From positions 7,849,001 to 7,913,000 of the forward strand of contig BSBM01002098.1 of NCBI GenBank assembly GCA_027924585.1: a stretch of DNA of 64,000 bases, written 5' to 3'. The DNA comes from Larix kaempferi (taxonomy: Eukaryota; Streptophyta; Pinopsida; Pinales; Pinaceae). Position numbers and translations under genes: made by a program. The notes under the pieces are model-generated. The model saw nothing but the letters and a program-made list of their open reading frames with translations, did not search any database and had not been told where the DNA came from. This document shows positions 11,690 through 23,400 of the stretch, piece by piece. Each line of letters starts with the position of its first letter. The stretch's first letter is position 1.

Positions 11690-13137
11690 AATATGCACAA
11701 ACTTTGCCTCTATCATGGATTTGGTGAAGATATCTATTGCTTGCTATTTCGTGGGACAATACTCCAAACAAATAACACCATCTGCAACAAGATCTCAAAT
11801 GTAATGAGTATCAAGGTCAATGTGTTTGGTCTTGGAGTGATATAATATTGGATTATATGCAAGTTTAATTGCACTCTGGTTTTTACATCTCAACTTGGTA
11901 AGAGAATTCATAACCACTCCAATATCGAAAAAAACATGTCAATCCACACTGCTTCTTTAGTTGCTTCCTTAGCTGCCTTTTAATCTGCTTCACAATAAGA
12001 AAGAGAAACCATTCTCAACTTCTTATTGGACCTAAACCATGTTGAAAGATGTACCCTACAGTAAATATTCTATCTATAGTATCCCCTACCCAATCAAAAT
12101 CTATATAACCAAGAAGTGACACTAAAGCCCTGTTGGAATAGAAAACACCATAATGTAATGTCCCTTGAAGATATCTAAGAATCCTCTTTGCTACTTTCCA
12201 AAGGCTCATGAGGATTTGCATAAACTTGGAGACAATGCTAACAACAAAAGAGAGATGAAGCTTGGTATGTGTCAAATATATCAAACTCCCCACAAGTTGA
12301 CGATAAAGAGTGGCATCAACAAGAGGAGTGTCACAATCAACAGTTAATTTTCCTCCAGACTGAAATGGTGTTGGTGAAGGCTTACAATCACCCATATGAA
12401 ACTGTGCTAGTAAATCATAAGCATACTTAAGCCGAGAAAATAAAATCCCATAAACCATGTGCCAAATCTCATGAAGACCTCGAAAATAATGCAATAAGCC
12501 TAAATCTATCATTTCAAATCGTTGTTTAAGATCAAATTTCAATTCCTAAATTAATGAAAGATGGTTTCCAATAAGGATTAGATCATCCACATAAAGAACC
12601 AAAATGAGGACATCATCTTCAAAGAAATCAACATACACATTTGGATCAAATCTACACCGCTTGAAACCATTCTTCAAGAAATAAGTATCAATTTTCTCAT
12701 ACCAAGCCCTAGGTGCATTTTTAAGACCATATACAGACTTGTTCAATTTGCATACGAAACTTGAAGTTTCAGAGGTGATAAAACCAAATGGTTGTTGCAT
12801 ATAAATTTCTTCATGAAGATCATCATTTAAAAAAGCACTCTTAACATCAATTTGGTGAATTTCCCATTGAAAATATGTAGCAAGAGAAATTATGGTTCTC
12901 GTAGTGTTCATTTTAGCAACATGAGAAAAGGCTTCAATATAACTCTATACCTTCATCCTGAGAAAAACCTTTGGTGACTAGCTGGGCCTTATATTTTTCA
13001 ATATGTCCTTCTGCATTAAAATTTGTTTCATAAATCCATTTACAACCAACTAAATTCTTTCCAAGAGGAAGGGGAAAAAGAGTCGAAGTCTTGTTCTCCA
13101 TTAAAGATTCATACTCTACAGTCGTTGTTTTTCCCAT
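11690..13137 (-). pseudogene. copia reverse transcriptase and RNase H
   Basis: Seen on the minus strand: LVGCKWIYETNFNAEGHIEKY and KAQLVTKGFSQDEGI, then QIDVKSAFLNDDLHEEIYM (first catalytic Asp), VCKLNKSVYGLKNAPRAWYE and LYVDDLILIG with the YVDD centre. After a frame change, FDLKQRFEMIDLGLLHYFRG and the RNase H start (LLGYIDFDWVGD) follow. The RNase H tail to about 11690 is full of stops (AAKEATKEAVW is still visible). The catalytic motif is intact but the ORF is split in at least four pieces. Confidence 0.8.
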
Positions 13138-13139
13138 TC

Positions 13140-13752
13140 TAGTTTGTCTTTAGCTTGATCATATGTGGAGGGATCATTTGTGGCTAATAATTTTGTCATG
13201 AGGAAAAAATATATCTATTTCGTCGAGTGTTGGATGGAATATCAACCTCATAACCTACAGGTTTAAGTGTTTTTCAGACCCAAACTGGAAGAGCAGTAGT
13301 AGTGGGAACAACTCTAGTATATTTACAAAGGTCGGGTGGATCACTCAAAGTAGTAGGTGAAATGGGATCTAGATCAGGAACAAAACTAAAGGGAGGGGTA
13401 ACATATATGGGAGAAACTAAAGCTCAAGGAAAATTCAAGGTAACATGAGGTTCTAGTTTGTCTTTATATTGAGAATACATGGAGGGATAATCTGTGGCTA
13501 ATAATTTTGTCATGAGAGAAAAATCAGATCTAGTTCGTTGAGTTTCATATGGAATATCAACCTTGGAACCTTTCTGAACCCAAACTAGAAGAGGAGTAGT
13601 AGTGGGAACCACTCTATTAGCTTTAGAAAGGTTAGGTGGATCACTCGAAGTAGTAGGTGAAACATGATATAGATCAGGCACGTAACTAGAGGGAGGGGTA
13701 ACATATATGGGAGCAACTAAATATGGAGGCAAATTTAAGGTAACATGAGGTT
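13140..13752. repeat. ~300-bp tandem duplication inside the copia element
   Basis: Two neighbouring copies, about 13140-13452 and 13454-13752, both start with AGTTTGTCTTTA and end with GGTAACATGAGGTTC. They share TGGCTAATAATTTTGTCATG and GGAGGGGTAACATATATGGG. They have diverged by scattered substitutions and a ~15-bp indel, so the duplication is old. It affects the linker between integrase and reverse transcriptase. Confidence 0.8.
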
Positions 13753-14031
13753 CGACAGACTCAAGTCGAGGAGAGACTTCATTAAACTGAACATCTCGTT
13801 GGATAATGACACTTTGGGTAGATGGATCAAAAAACCTATAATCTTTAGAATCCTCATTGTAACCAATGAATGTACATTTGTGAGATTTGGGATCTAAATT
13901 TTTTTGTTTTTCATCGGGAATATAGGTCCAACATTCATTGTCAAATATCTTAAAGTTACAAATGTCTAGTTTCCTTCCACTCCATTTTTGTTTGGGAGTA
14001 ACCTACAAAACTACTTTAATAGGAACTCTGT

Positions 14032-14961
14032 TCAAAATATGATTAGCACAACAAATAGATTTATCCCAAAATATTCTATGTAATCCTTTAGTCGAATAAA
14101 GGATACATCTAGCCATTTCAACAAAAGTTCTATTTTTCCTTTCGACAACCCTGTTTTGTTGAGGTGTATAAGGAACAACCTTTTGATGTTAAATACCATG
14201 TTTAGAAAAGTATGCATTAAATTCATTTTAGTTTTCTCCCCAACATTATCAATTCTCAGCATGTCTTAATACTTTTACTAGATTCATTTTCAACTAAGGC
14301 TTTAAATTATTGAAATACAACAAAGGATTCACTTTTATGTTTCAAAAAATAAACTTGAGTCTTCCTATTGTAATCATCAATAAAAGTAATGAAATAGACA
14401 TTATGAGATAAAGAATGGGTTTCAATAGGACCACATATGTCACTATGAATCAATTGCAATTGTTCTTTGGCACGCCAAGCTTCATCCCAATCAAACTTTT
14501 CCTTATGATGCTTACCAAGCACACAACCTTCGCAAACACCTTTAGTGGAAGAAATTGTAGGTAAGCCAAGTACAATTTTAGATAACATTTGCATTTTACC
14601 ATAATTCAAATGACCTAATATTTCATGCAATAATTTTCTTTGTTTATCAGTGTGAGTAACATAGGAATAAAATGGTTTCGTTTTAGGTGAATTAAAACCA
14701 GTAAATTTAAATAAACTAGCTTCATGATCAACAAGGTTGGAAGAAACAACTCTGAAGTTATTTTTAATGTCTTCCAGAACATATTTTGTTTGACATGCTT
14801 CAAATTTGTAACATTTTAACAAGCACAATAAATAGAAAGCAAAGTGAATTTTTTTTTCCAATGTATCATTAGGTACTTTAATATCACCAAAAACTATTAT
14901 TGAAAGTTGTTTAACATCATTAATTGAAACTTTATGTGATGTGTGCTTTTTAGTGTCATAA
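14032..14961 (-). pseudogene. copia integrase
   Basis: Seen: a zinc-binding HEILGHLNYGKM..CEGCVLGKH (HHCC-type), then IHSDICGPIETHSL with the first catalytic Asp and FITFIDDYNRKTQVYFLKHK with the second. A frame change near 14300 leads to LRIDNVGEKTK and a damaged GLSKGKIELLLK, where AERKNRTLLE-like sequence is expected. The integrase core is recognisable but broken. Confidence 0.75.
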
Positions 14962-14974
14962 GATGAAGTACTAA

Positions 14975-15910
14975 TCATATGATTAGAGGCACCAAAATCC
15001 ATAATCCATTCCACAGAAGACGAGGAATTACTTGGGTGAACAGAATAGGCACAAAGAGATACATGTTGTTCCTTGGAGGAAATTTTATTCTTTGCTTTAG
15101 CAAGTTCACTTCTCCTTTTAAAGCAAATCTTCTGAGGGTGGTTGGTTTTGCCAAAATACTTACAAGGGTTAAATACTTTATTTTTAGGAACATCATTAAA
15201 AGCATCATAGAAGTGTGATGGGATGGACCATTAGTATGTGGTTTATGGTTTTTATTAAAACTTTTATGTGGATTCTTCTTACTATGAGCCATAAGAGCTT
15301 TACCAATAACTAATTGACATGATGAGATAGGTTGATCTTGCTCACAAATAAAACTGTTACAAAAAAATTCAAAGGAGGGTTTCACAGTTCTCTTAGACAT
15401 TTCAATAGACCTATTCCTAGTTTGGATGAACAAATCAAAGGAAAAAGGTAATTTTTGCTCTACAAGAATTTAAGGGTAGTATCAATTTTCTTATAATCTT
15501 TACCACAATTATTAAATTTTTAATTATAAGTTTTTAATTTAGCGAGAAATGACTCAATTCTATCAAAATATTTAGGATCAATCTCATGAATCTTCTTTTC
15601 GAGATAATAATCTAAAACATCATTAGATTTATCTTATAAAGAATATAAAGTTTTCCATGCCTCAATCGGGCTATCTTCAACCTCAATATGTACCTATAAA
15701 CCATCTGATACGGTTTGACCAATGAGTCTTCTTATTTAATCACAACGCTCTTCTCACATAGCTATGTCTGTGGCATCGATAGGTTTCCGATGTTCACCAT
15801 TGACTAAATGCCATAGATTCTTTCTCCTGAGAATGTCAATCATCTTTCTATTCCAAGCAAGATAGTTAGCACCATTGAACTTAGGAACATAAGCAATATC
15901 TAAACTCATG
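14975..15910 (-). pseudogene. copia gag and protease start
   Basis: Minus-strand translation begins near 15908 with MSLDIAYVPKFNGANYLAWN, the classic N-terminus of copia Gag (F-x-G-x-N-Y-x-x-W). It continues with stops through a Gag core (PIEAWKTLYSL, KIHEIDPKYFDRIESFLAKL). A zinc-knuckle-like CKYFGKTNHPQKIC follows, in which the second Cys is Phe. The protease motif reads WIMDFGASNHM, with Phe where DSG or DTG is usual. At least five stops and frame changes make it non-functional. Confidence 0.7.
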
Positions 15911-16490
15911 CTGATTAAAACTGAAACTACAAAAACTAATGCAATAAAGACAAGAAGCGAATGACTAAAAGAAACAGAGAAGAATAAATTAAATTCTCAC
16001 AAATGATGAAACACTGAAGCACCTACCGAAAGATGTGCAAACCCTCAACAAAAGAACAGTAAAAAACTTCACTTACAACAAGTTTTATTTTTCAAAAAGG
16101 GGTATGTGCACTTTCCTGTAGGTGAAGACACGTGTGTACGTTCCTGTAGATAAGAAAAAATGAGTGCGTATGATGCTTTTGTGATTCCTAGTCAATCTTT
16201 CTTTCAACCTCTCGTTGGGAAGCCTCTAAGTTTGTGCAGTAGGTGCAAATTTGGTAAGGCAAAACACAACATAGGAAACATGAACAAATTTGTGAAGGAG
16301 GAACCGACTCATAGACTCTCGTTTGTTGCAAGTACATGAAACACCAACAAACTGAGGGAATTGGCTTGCAAGCTTTTGTTCATTGTAGGTTTGTGATACA
16401 CCATTGGATATGATAGTATGGCATCCCAGAGCCATTCAAGAAAATGCATCCACATTGAGATTCAAAAATTTGTTGAATGATGTGAACATA
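15911..16490. other. unassigned spacer
   Basis: No recognisable gene. If the copia element had a 5' LTR it should lie here; I found neither a tRNA-type primer site nor similarity to the 11.5-kb LTR. Confidence 0.35.
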
Positions 16491-16499
16491 TAAGTGACA

Positions 16500-16990
16500 A
16501 CTACCAGGAGTAAAATGGAAAAAGGTCCCGAGTAAATGGGAACATTGGAAAAATAATTGGGAGAACCAAAATGCTAGGGAGGTTAAGGTTCTTAGAAGGA
16601 AGCAATTTCTATTGAAGGCCCAATAGAAAAGACACAAGAGTAAAATTTTAATGATGGAGATTAACAATGAGACTTAGAAAGAAAAGTTAGAAGAAGAAAC
16701 AATTAAATTCTAGGAGCTCCAAGAGAGAGTCATGCATCTTGAGCTAGAGAGAGGTTAAAATTCGAAGAGCTAAGGATTGGGGCCTCACATGAAGCTTCAA
16801 TAGGGTCTCCACGAATAGCTGCTATGGAGGAAGACGCATCGGAACAAACTTCGAGATCTAAGAAGCAACATGAGCGCTCCTTCCTTGCTTCAACAAAAAA
16901 CATGAGGAATGGTTTGTTGGATCTACAATATTTGATACAAATGGTACAAGCCTGCCAATCTTTGATCCTTCTATTATGCACGGGAGGATA
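16500..16990 (+). pseudogene. Degenerate charged ORF, possible retroelement gag relic
   Basis: The plus strand reads KWEHWKNNWENQNAREVKVL, RRKQFLLKAQ and, after stops, KEKLEEETIKF and ELQERVMHLELERG. This is a charged helical pattern broken by at least three stops. It resembles the coiled-coil proteins next to gag in plant LTR elements, but I cannot name a family. Confidence 0.3.
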
Positions 16991-17465
16991 ACATCTTTAA
17001 TGCTTAGAGTTCCAAGCAAGGGTGTGCAAATGTTGCGTGTGTTTCTTGGCTAATAAACTATCCATCACTAATTTCATTATGAGTAGCGATAAACCTTTCA
17101 TGGAGAGGCTCTTGTCACCACAAGAAGCCATGCACACAAATTCACACAAATCGAAGGTCCTTCCTACCTCTGATAATTTTATGGTTGCTCATCTCTATAA
17201 TTTTTAGGAACAAACAATAATCAACATAATGTCAAGTCTAGAATTTCAGCTTGAAATATACCACTCTTCAATCTAATATTTTGCTACAAAAAAAATATGG
17301 AAGTTGGAATTTTGGAGTGAGTATAAGCTATACAAACTTACTACTACTAGCACTCCATAGGTAGACACATGCACTTAACCCTACTGCAAGTATGTTATGA
17401 GATGACCAATCTACAAGATTTAGATATAAATCAACTTGAAGAGCAAGAGCATCCAAAACTTGCAT

Positions 17466-18061
17466 AAAAAAGAAGGAAACAGATTTTTAGTCCCTAATAT
17501 TTTTTCCTTGACAGAAAAAGGAAAAAATTAAAGAAGATCAATTATTTATAAGTGCCACTCACATTATCTACTAATTGTCTAGCACACTTCATAACCTGTG
17601 ACAAGTAAATATCCTACCATTGCAAATATGAAATAAAAATAGATGTTTAGTTAAATTGCCTAGCATTACCTCTAACAACATAATTCCATCCATGGCATAC
17701 ATAAAATATCGGATATCCCCTATTATCCACAACAACTTATTCCCCACTGTGCATAAAAAAACCCTGCATAAAACATAAGGCAACAGCTTTTTAGTCCCTA
17801 ATATTTTCTCCTTGACATAAAAAGGAGAAAAGTAAAGAAGAACAATTATTTACAAGTGCCACTCACATTATCTACTAATTGTCTAGCACACTTCATAACT
17901 TGTGACGAGTAAATCTCCTAGCATTGCAAATATGAACTAAACATAGGTGTTTAGTTAAATTGCCTCGCATTACATCTAACAACATAATTCTAGCCATGGC
18001 ATACATAAAATATCGGATATCCCCTATTAGCCACAACAACTTATTCCCCACTGTGCATAAA
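17466..18061. repeat. ~303-bp tandem duplication
   Basis: Two adjacent copies, about 17466-17777 and 17778-18061. Shared words include TTTTTAGTCCCTAATATTTT, GTGCCACTCACATTATCTAC, GGCATACATAAAATATCGGA and TTATTCCCCACTGTGCATAA. The translated minus-strand frames of both copies look alike only because the DNA does; stops and length do not support a protein. Confidence 0.85.
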
Positions 18062-18990
18062 TTACACATGACCACCTACAACAACTTACTTTAAGAAACA
18101 TGATCTCAAACTACAATAACTTGCTTTAACTGACGGGATGTGAACTGATAGCCTACCAATACCCACAAAAGCTTCTTTAGAAACAAAGAAGGAAAGAAAT
18201 CATATCAAGGTCCACTAACAACCAAAATAGGTCAATGGAACTCAAAGTTACAAGAAGTTATTTACTCTATAAGTTCGTTATTATCATGCTCCATATTCAG
18301 AGGCTTTCCAAAAACTGACTCTAATCTTGCACACTAACCTATCTACAAGTATTTCAAGATTCTCTTTATGTTGCAGCAACAATCATTATCAAACTTCAAA
18401 TGTGTTTCAAAATGACATAGGATAGAAAATTTAAGACAGCATTGATTTCTATAAACAATATAGGTAATCTTAACAAAGCATAGCTCCTTCTTTACCTCTC
18501 GACTCCATCCTGCTTTGTTTTCCATATCCCTCCTGCATTGCTTGGAATTTGACAATCAACAAATAGAAACCAAGAACGGTGTTCAACCCGTGAAATTGGA
18601 CGAGTAATACTCTGCAACAACCCAGAACTCTTCGTTAACTCGATCTACAATATTGACAAACTTATTAATCAAGAAGGAAGCAACAATCCCTCTACACCAA
18701 GTATCAGAACTACTATGATCAGCCAGACATGGAGCAACTTAAGTAAGAGGACTGTCTGAGATTTAGAATCGTGTTATGTATAGTTGTCTAATATTTCCAT
18801 AATAACTTGGTTCAAGTTGCACTATACATCTATTACATCTAATCTGTGAGACTGTACCTATACTCAATCACCCAAAAAAATAACGATGTATCTATTAGCC
18901 ATCCATTGGCAGGAAGGGAACAATTGCCAAATGACAGGGGTTTCTAGTATCTATTAGTTGTGCACACATCACCTATAACTTATCTATTAT
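18062..18990. other. unassigned spacer
   Basis: Moderately AT-rich, with no recognisable domain or repeat. The short minus-strand frame at 18343-18555 has no recognisable motif. Confidence 0.4.
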
Positions 18991-19002
18991 TATAGATTGA
19001 AC

Positions 19003-19385
19003 CATAGTAGCATACTTCGGCCGTATTGGCATTTCCCATACGGAAATTCGCAACAATTAGAATTCATCAAATATTCGGTATAGATATGATACGAGTATAG
19101 ATTCTTACTAATTAAAAAGTAAATTTTAAAAATCAATTTTAAAAAACCATTTTTTTATTATTTAATAACTATAAAATATAAATAACATTCAATTTATTAC
19201 TTTCTTATAAAAACGAATGGTTTTTAATGTACATTTATGCTAATTTGGTGTATATATTTGATTAAAAGTATTATATATAAGAAGTCTACTTCCGTATTTT
19301 ATCCGTATTAGAATTTTTTATTAAGTATTTTTTCCGTATCGAATCGTATTCGTATCCGTATTCGTACTCGAATTATGCTACTATG
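19003..19385. mobile_element. hAT-type MITE with perfect TIRs and 8-bp target duplication
   Basis: A 383-bp non-coding element. The left terminus is CATAGTAGCATA and the right terminus TATGCTACTATG, a perfect 12-bp inverted repeat that continues imperfectly (TTCGG against the reverse of CGAA). It is flanked on both sides by GATTGAAC (18995-19002 and 19386-19393), a perfect 8-bp duplication. Eight-bp target duplications with short TIRs are typical of the hAT superfamily. The interior is AT-rich, with repeated CCGTAT/CGTATT words near the right end, and has no transposase, so it depended on an autonomous relative. Confidence 0.92.
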
Positions 19386-19393
19386 GATTGAAC

Positions 19394-20180
19394 ATCCTGT
19401 AAAGTGCAATTTTAGCTATCATCTGTTGACGACAATGATGCAAAATTTTGCATACAAAGTAGATAAAATTATAGAGATGAGCAACAAATGCACACAAATC
19501 GAAGGTCCTTCCTACCTCTGATAAATCCATTTTGCATAGGAAAATGGTCAGATCGTTCAAAACATAATATCTACTCAACTTGATTTAGGCGTAGTTCATA
19601 ACAACACAAACATCAGGTCAAGCTATGATCAGTGGAAGGACAAAGGAGTGTTGTGGGTGCCGGATAGGTTGAAGGAAGCCCTTGCTACTTTAGACTATTA
19701 CTCCCTTCTAGACATACCTAACGAATCATACTTCTGTGTGGCTGAAGGAAGCGATTTAACTCTAGGTAATCAATTTTCTTCTCAAGATTGATTACGTGCT
19801 TGTTCAATTGTTCCAGACTGTGAATCCTTCCACAACAATGCTCTCTCCAATTAAATGCAGAGGATGCAGTGTCGTGAAGAATGCAGGGGAATTCCAAATC
19901 GCAGGGGAAAGGGGCTCCAACTACAACACAGTGTCTATGTGCCATGATCCCCTGTATTGAATGCAGTTCGTGGCCGATGACAACGCCATGCATTAAAAGA
20001 TGGCAATCTTTTCGGGACTTTCCGACAATGGCCATCTTTTCGGGCCTTTCCAACAATGGATGGAGTGGAATCCGATTTTGAGTTGGTCACCACCGAAAAG
20101 ACGATTGGCCGGGAAGCGGTGACAACGACCGGCTTCTGGTCCAAATCGTTGAATCGATAGACTACTCCCAAAAGATATAA
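19394..20180. other. Spacer with rearranged short repeats
   Basis: The words TGCACACAAATCGAAGGTCC and TTCCTACCTCTGATAA at 19488-19524 also occur at about 17140-17175. The adjacent word ATTATAGAGATGAGCAAC (19466-19483) is the reverse complement of GTTGCTCATCTCTATAAT at 17184-17201. About 19840-20170 is GC-richer, with a small internal duplication of (A/C)ATCTTTTCGGG(A/C)CTTTCC. No gene is supported. Confidence 0.4.
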
Positions 20181-20184
20181 ACCT

Positions 20185-20355
20185 GGTCATGTTAATGATG
20201 CACATTTTGACAAAATCTATACACCAATACCATATCACATTGGATTCTAAGGTCTATGTTTCCTTCAACCTAAAAAGATAACCAAATATGGAACTGCAAT
20301 TTCACATGGAAATCCAAGCTAGACATTGACAATTTTGATGATTTTCTACTTTTTA
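20185..20355 (+). pseudogene. Decayed 5' end of a glutamate-receptor-like gene (copy B)
   Basis: Matches the intact receptor start (39.56-39.71 kb) and copy A (2.4 kb). In order: TTTTGACAAAATCTATACAC, CACATTGGATTC, AAGGTCTATG, AATATGGAACTGCAATTTCA and TTTTGATGATTTTCT. The start ATG is still recognisable, but a TGA arises about 11 codons later, and homology to exon 1 ends within about 70 bases of the start. It is closer to copy A than to the intact gene. Confidence 0.7.
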
Positions 20356-20438
20356 ATTATGCAATACATGTAATAATTTGTGTAGTGAAATTTACAATTA
20401 TGCAATACATGTAATAATTTGTGTAGTGAAATTTACAA
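20356..20438. repeat. 41-bp tandem duplication
   Basis: Two copies of a unit beginning ATGCAATACATGTAATAATT and ending AAATTTACAATT. A third, diverged version lies at about 20733-20775. The unit follows directly on the decayed receptor fragment. Confidence 0.85.
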
Positions 20439-20479
20439 TTATGTTAGTGGATTAATAATATTTATTTTATTTTATTTTT

Positions 20480-22400
20480 AATTTTTATATAGTTATAATT
20501 AATATTAAGCATAAATTGATATATGAGATTTTTTCATCATTGTTACATTAAAAAAAATACTAGTAAAGACAAACACATATTTTACTTCGTTAAGTCTACT
20601 TAAGTTGTTAACAATAGATATTCATGGATTTTGAGATTTCTTTCCTTGAGTTACAAGTAAAGTGGAAATAATAACAATATTAAAAACTATAAAATTTTAA
20701 TCAATAAGGAAATATTTTTATAAAAATATTTATTACGCAATGAAGGTAATAATTTGTGTAGTGAAATTTACAATTATACGCATGGATTAATAATAACTTT
20801 ATTTTTATTTTTATATAGTCATAATTAATACTAAGCATCACATCAAATTGATGTGTGAGATTGATTAAACATCACATTGATATAAGAAATTATTTTTTAG
20901 TCTATGAAAATATACGTCATTGTCACATCAAAAGAAATACTAGAAAACACAAATACACATTTTTCGTTTTAAGTGTATTTAAGTGGTTAACCATAGATAT
21001 TCATGGATTTTAAGAATTCTTTCCTTAAGGTACAAGTAAAGTGAAAATATACATCATTGTCACATCAAAAGAAATACTAGAAAACAAAAATACACATTTT
21101 TCATTTTAAGTGTATTTAAGTAGTTAACCATAGATATTCATGGATTTTAAGAATTATTTCCTGAAGGTACAAGTAAAGTGGAAATAATAAAAACATTAAA
21201 AAATATAAATTTTTCATTTTAATAAGTAATTATTGTCATAAAAATAGTTAAATATAAATATAAAAAATTACTTACATCAAAATCAAAACATCATATGAAA
21301 TGTTATAATTATTTTTTGTTTTAGGTTTTTAAGTAAACAAAAATAAACATTGATTATCAATAACCTTTTAATATGATATTCTATAACACTAAAGATGAGG
21401 ATGCATGATTGGGATGGCTTGAGTGCACCTAAACCTATGAGATATATATATATATATATATCCTTCGAAATACTTTGCATTTTATTAATTGAAATAAAAC
21501 ATCTTGTACAAAAACTTTGAAAATCATATCTTCCCTTGCATTCCTCTAAGAGGCATGCTATAGATAACTACACTCTATCAACACCTATAAGCTCACTATA
21601 TGAGCATCTAAAAAGATTGTTGATTGAAACATAGATACAAACACCCAGTCAATATGAGCAGAAAACAAGTTCTTAATCTAAAAAGAATATTAGAGCCATC
21701 TATAGATTAGCCATAGTCTATACAAAAAACAAATAGTTCTCATATCATATATATATATGCTTGCTATCACAATAGAGTTCCCTTGAGAAGCTTTGTGGTG
21801 CTAGCGTATAACTAAGATTATTCCAAATATGGTCCAGGATCATGCTCCATAATGTTATCATTATCTTGCTCCCATTTATGCTACATACCTTCAATCCCAT
21901 GAAGACCAAGTTTTGAAAGATGGTAAGCTAATGCACTTCTTTCTTAGAAAATGTGTTGAAATCTTATATTTGGGAACCTGTAAAATAATTGGGAAGGACA
22001 CACTCACGCACACATATTAAAAACATCCAAAAATCATTCGAAACAATTTTCGGTGATTTTAAACATAATTGTCTACCCTATATAATATTATCACAATACT
22101 TACACTATAAGTGGCATTCCATTATTTGTCGAGTAAAATGCAATTTAGATTTAGAATGCATTTTAGCTTTAGAATTTTACCATTGCATTGGAAACCACTT
22201 CAAAACTCTTTGGAACACATGTGCATGAATTAGGTAAGAGATCATTCATATTTCCTACTGAGAAGTTGGTTGAATAATAATTTATTCAAAAATTTAGCAT
22301 CCAATATGAGTCATTGCTATTTGATTGTTTTCCCAATGCTTGAGGTTAGGATAATAGAAAAAATATACTTGAATAACTCTTGGACACCATGTACAACATG
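20480..22400. repeat. Repeat block collinear with 5400-5655 plus 10857-11567
   Basis: It contains a 137-bp tandem duplication (about 20904-21180, marked by AAAATATAC(A/G)TCATTGTCAC and CATAGATATTCATGGATTTT). From 21213 on it contains the segment that also lies right of the LINE at 10.86-11.57 kb. It has no LINE or copia body, so it shows the arrangement without those insertions. A short (TA)n run lies at 21442-21461. No gene is supported. Confidence 0.6.
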
Positions 22401-23400
22401 TAAAAATTAAGATGACCCCAAAACTAAGAAGAATACGGGTAATATTTATGAAGATCAAAACTTTGAGATACATGCATTATGGTTAATATGGAAGCTTTAT
22501 TTACTAGAATGATGTTGTTAAAAAGAAAATAATTAAATCATAGAAAATCTAAATCAAAACCCATCATACAAAACCTATATTTTGATTTGCCACTAGTATA
22601 AATTTAGATTTAGATTTTAAAAAAAATAGATGAAAAATATTATCATATTGTCTAATCATCAATGTCAAATGTAAACATTGAAAATACATGTCATAACATC
22701 CTAAAAATTTCCTTCGGACTTCCCTGAAATCTACAGGAATGTCATCGAAATCTACATGAAACTTACTTGAAAAATACCTAGAGCATTTTGGGTATGCCAA
22801 CAAGCAATCGAGTCTCGAGCGAGGTGTGTGGGGGTTCTCGTATAACATAGATAAATTCATTTTAAGAGGTTCTTGATGGCCGTATAAAGAGCTTATTGAT
22901 GTTTTAATATGGCATTTTTTTTGTGTGTGTTTTTAATCCAATCAAAGAGTAGTTAAAGATTTCCATTCTAAAAATTTTACTATTGGTATCATTGTTTAGG
23001 GATTCTCCATGATTCATCACAATTATTTTTAGCTACACGATTTATGTGCTCCATTATAAAAAATTATTGTGAAGATAATTTGATAATTTGAATTTTAGAA
23101 GAAAAAATATTTTAATAATAATTGTTCAAAAACACTATAGAATTTCGGTAAAGCTTTTTATAACATACAACTAATTGAGAAAAATAAAAGCAATATAATA
23201 TTAACCAAAAATAATATTACCAAAATCAATGATAATATTCATAATTTTCATAGTTAAAGTGGCACTTCCCCAAAATACATGGGGATAAATGAATTTGTAA
23301 AATGCCATCTTAGAGCGATTTAAACAACACGGATCTAAGCAGTGATTTCAGAGTGATCTAAGTTGTGACTGTATTAAATTTTACAATAATTTTCGATCTT
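22400..23400. other. AT-rich intergenic DNA
   Basis: No recognisable gene. The minus-strand frame at 22564-22860 has no known motif. Confidence 0.45.

Larger units (their letters stand above)
11500..15910 (-). mobile_element. Decayed Ty1/copia retrotransposon
   Basis: Minus-strand order is gag, protease, integrase, reverse transcriptase, RNase H, the copia order. All frames are broken. A polypurine tract reads TAAAGGGGAA on the minus strand (plus 11585-11594) and is followed by TGTTGAAAAG, the expected start of a 3' LTR at 11584. I see no matching 5' LTR or primer-binding site right of 15910, so that side is lost or too diverged. The region between integrase and reverse transcriptase contains a 300-bp tandem duplication. 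Confidence 0.8.

Noticed and set aside
17589-18075. Two similar 60-64-residue minus-strand proteins (VGNKLLW.IGDIRYFMYAM)
   Set aside because: Their likeness comes from the DNA tandem duplication; there is no start context, extension or known domain.
21442-21461. (TA)n run as a promoter TATA box
   Set aside because: Simple microsatellite without a gene downstream.
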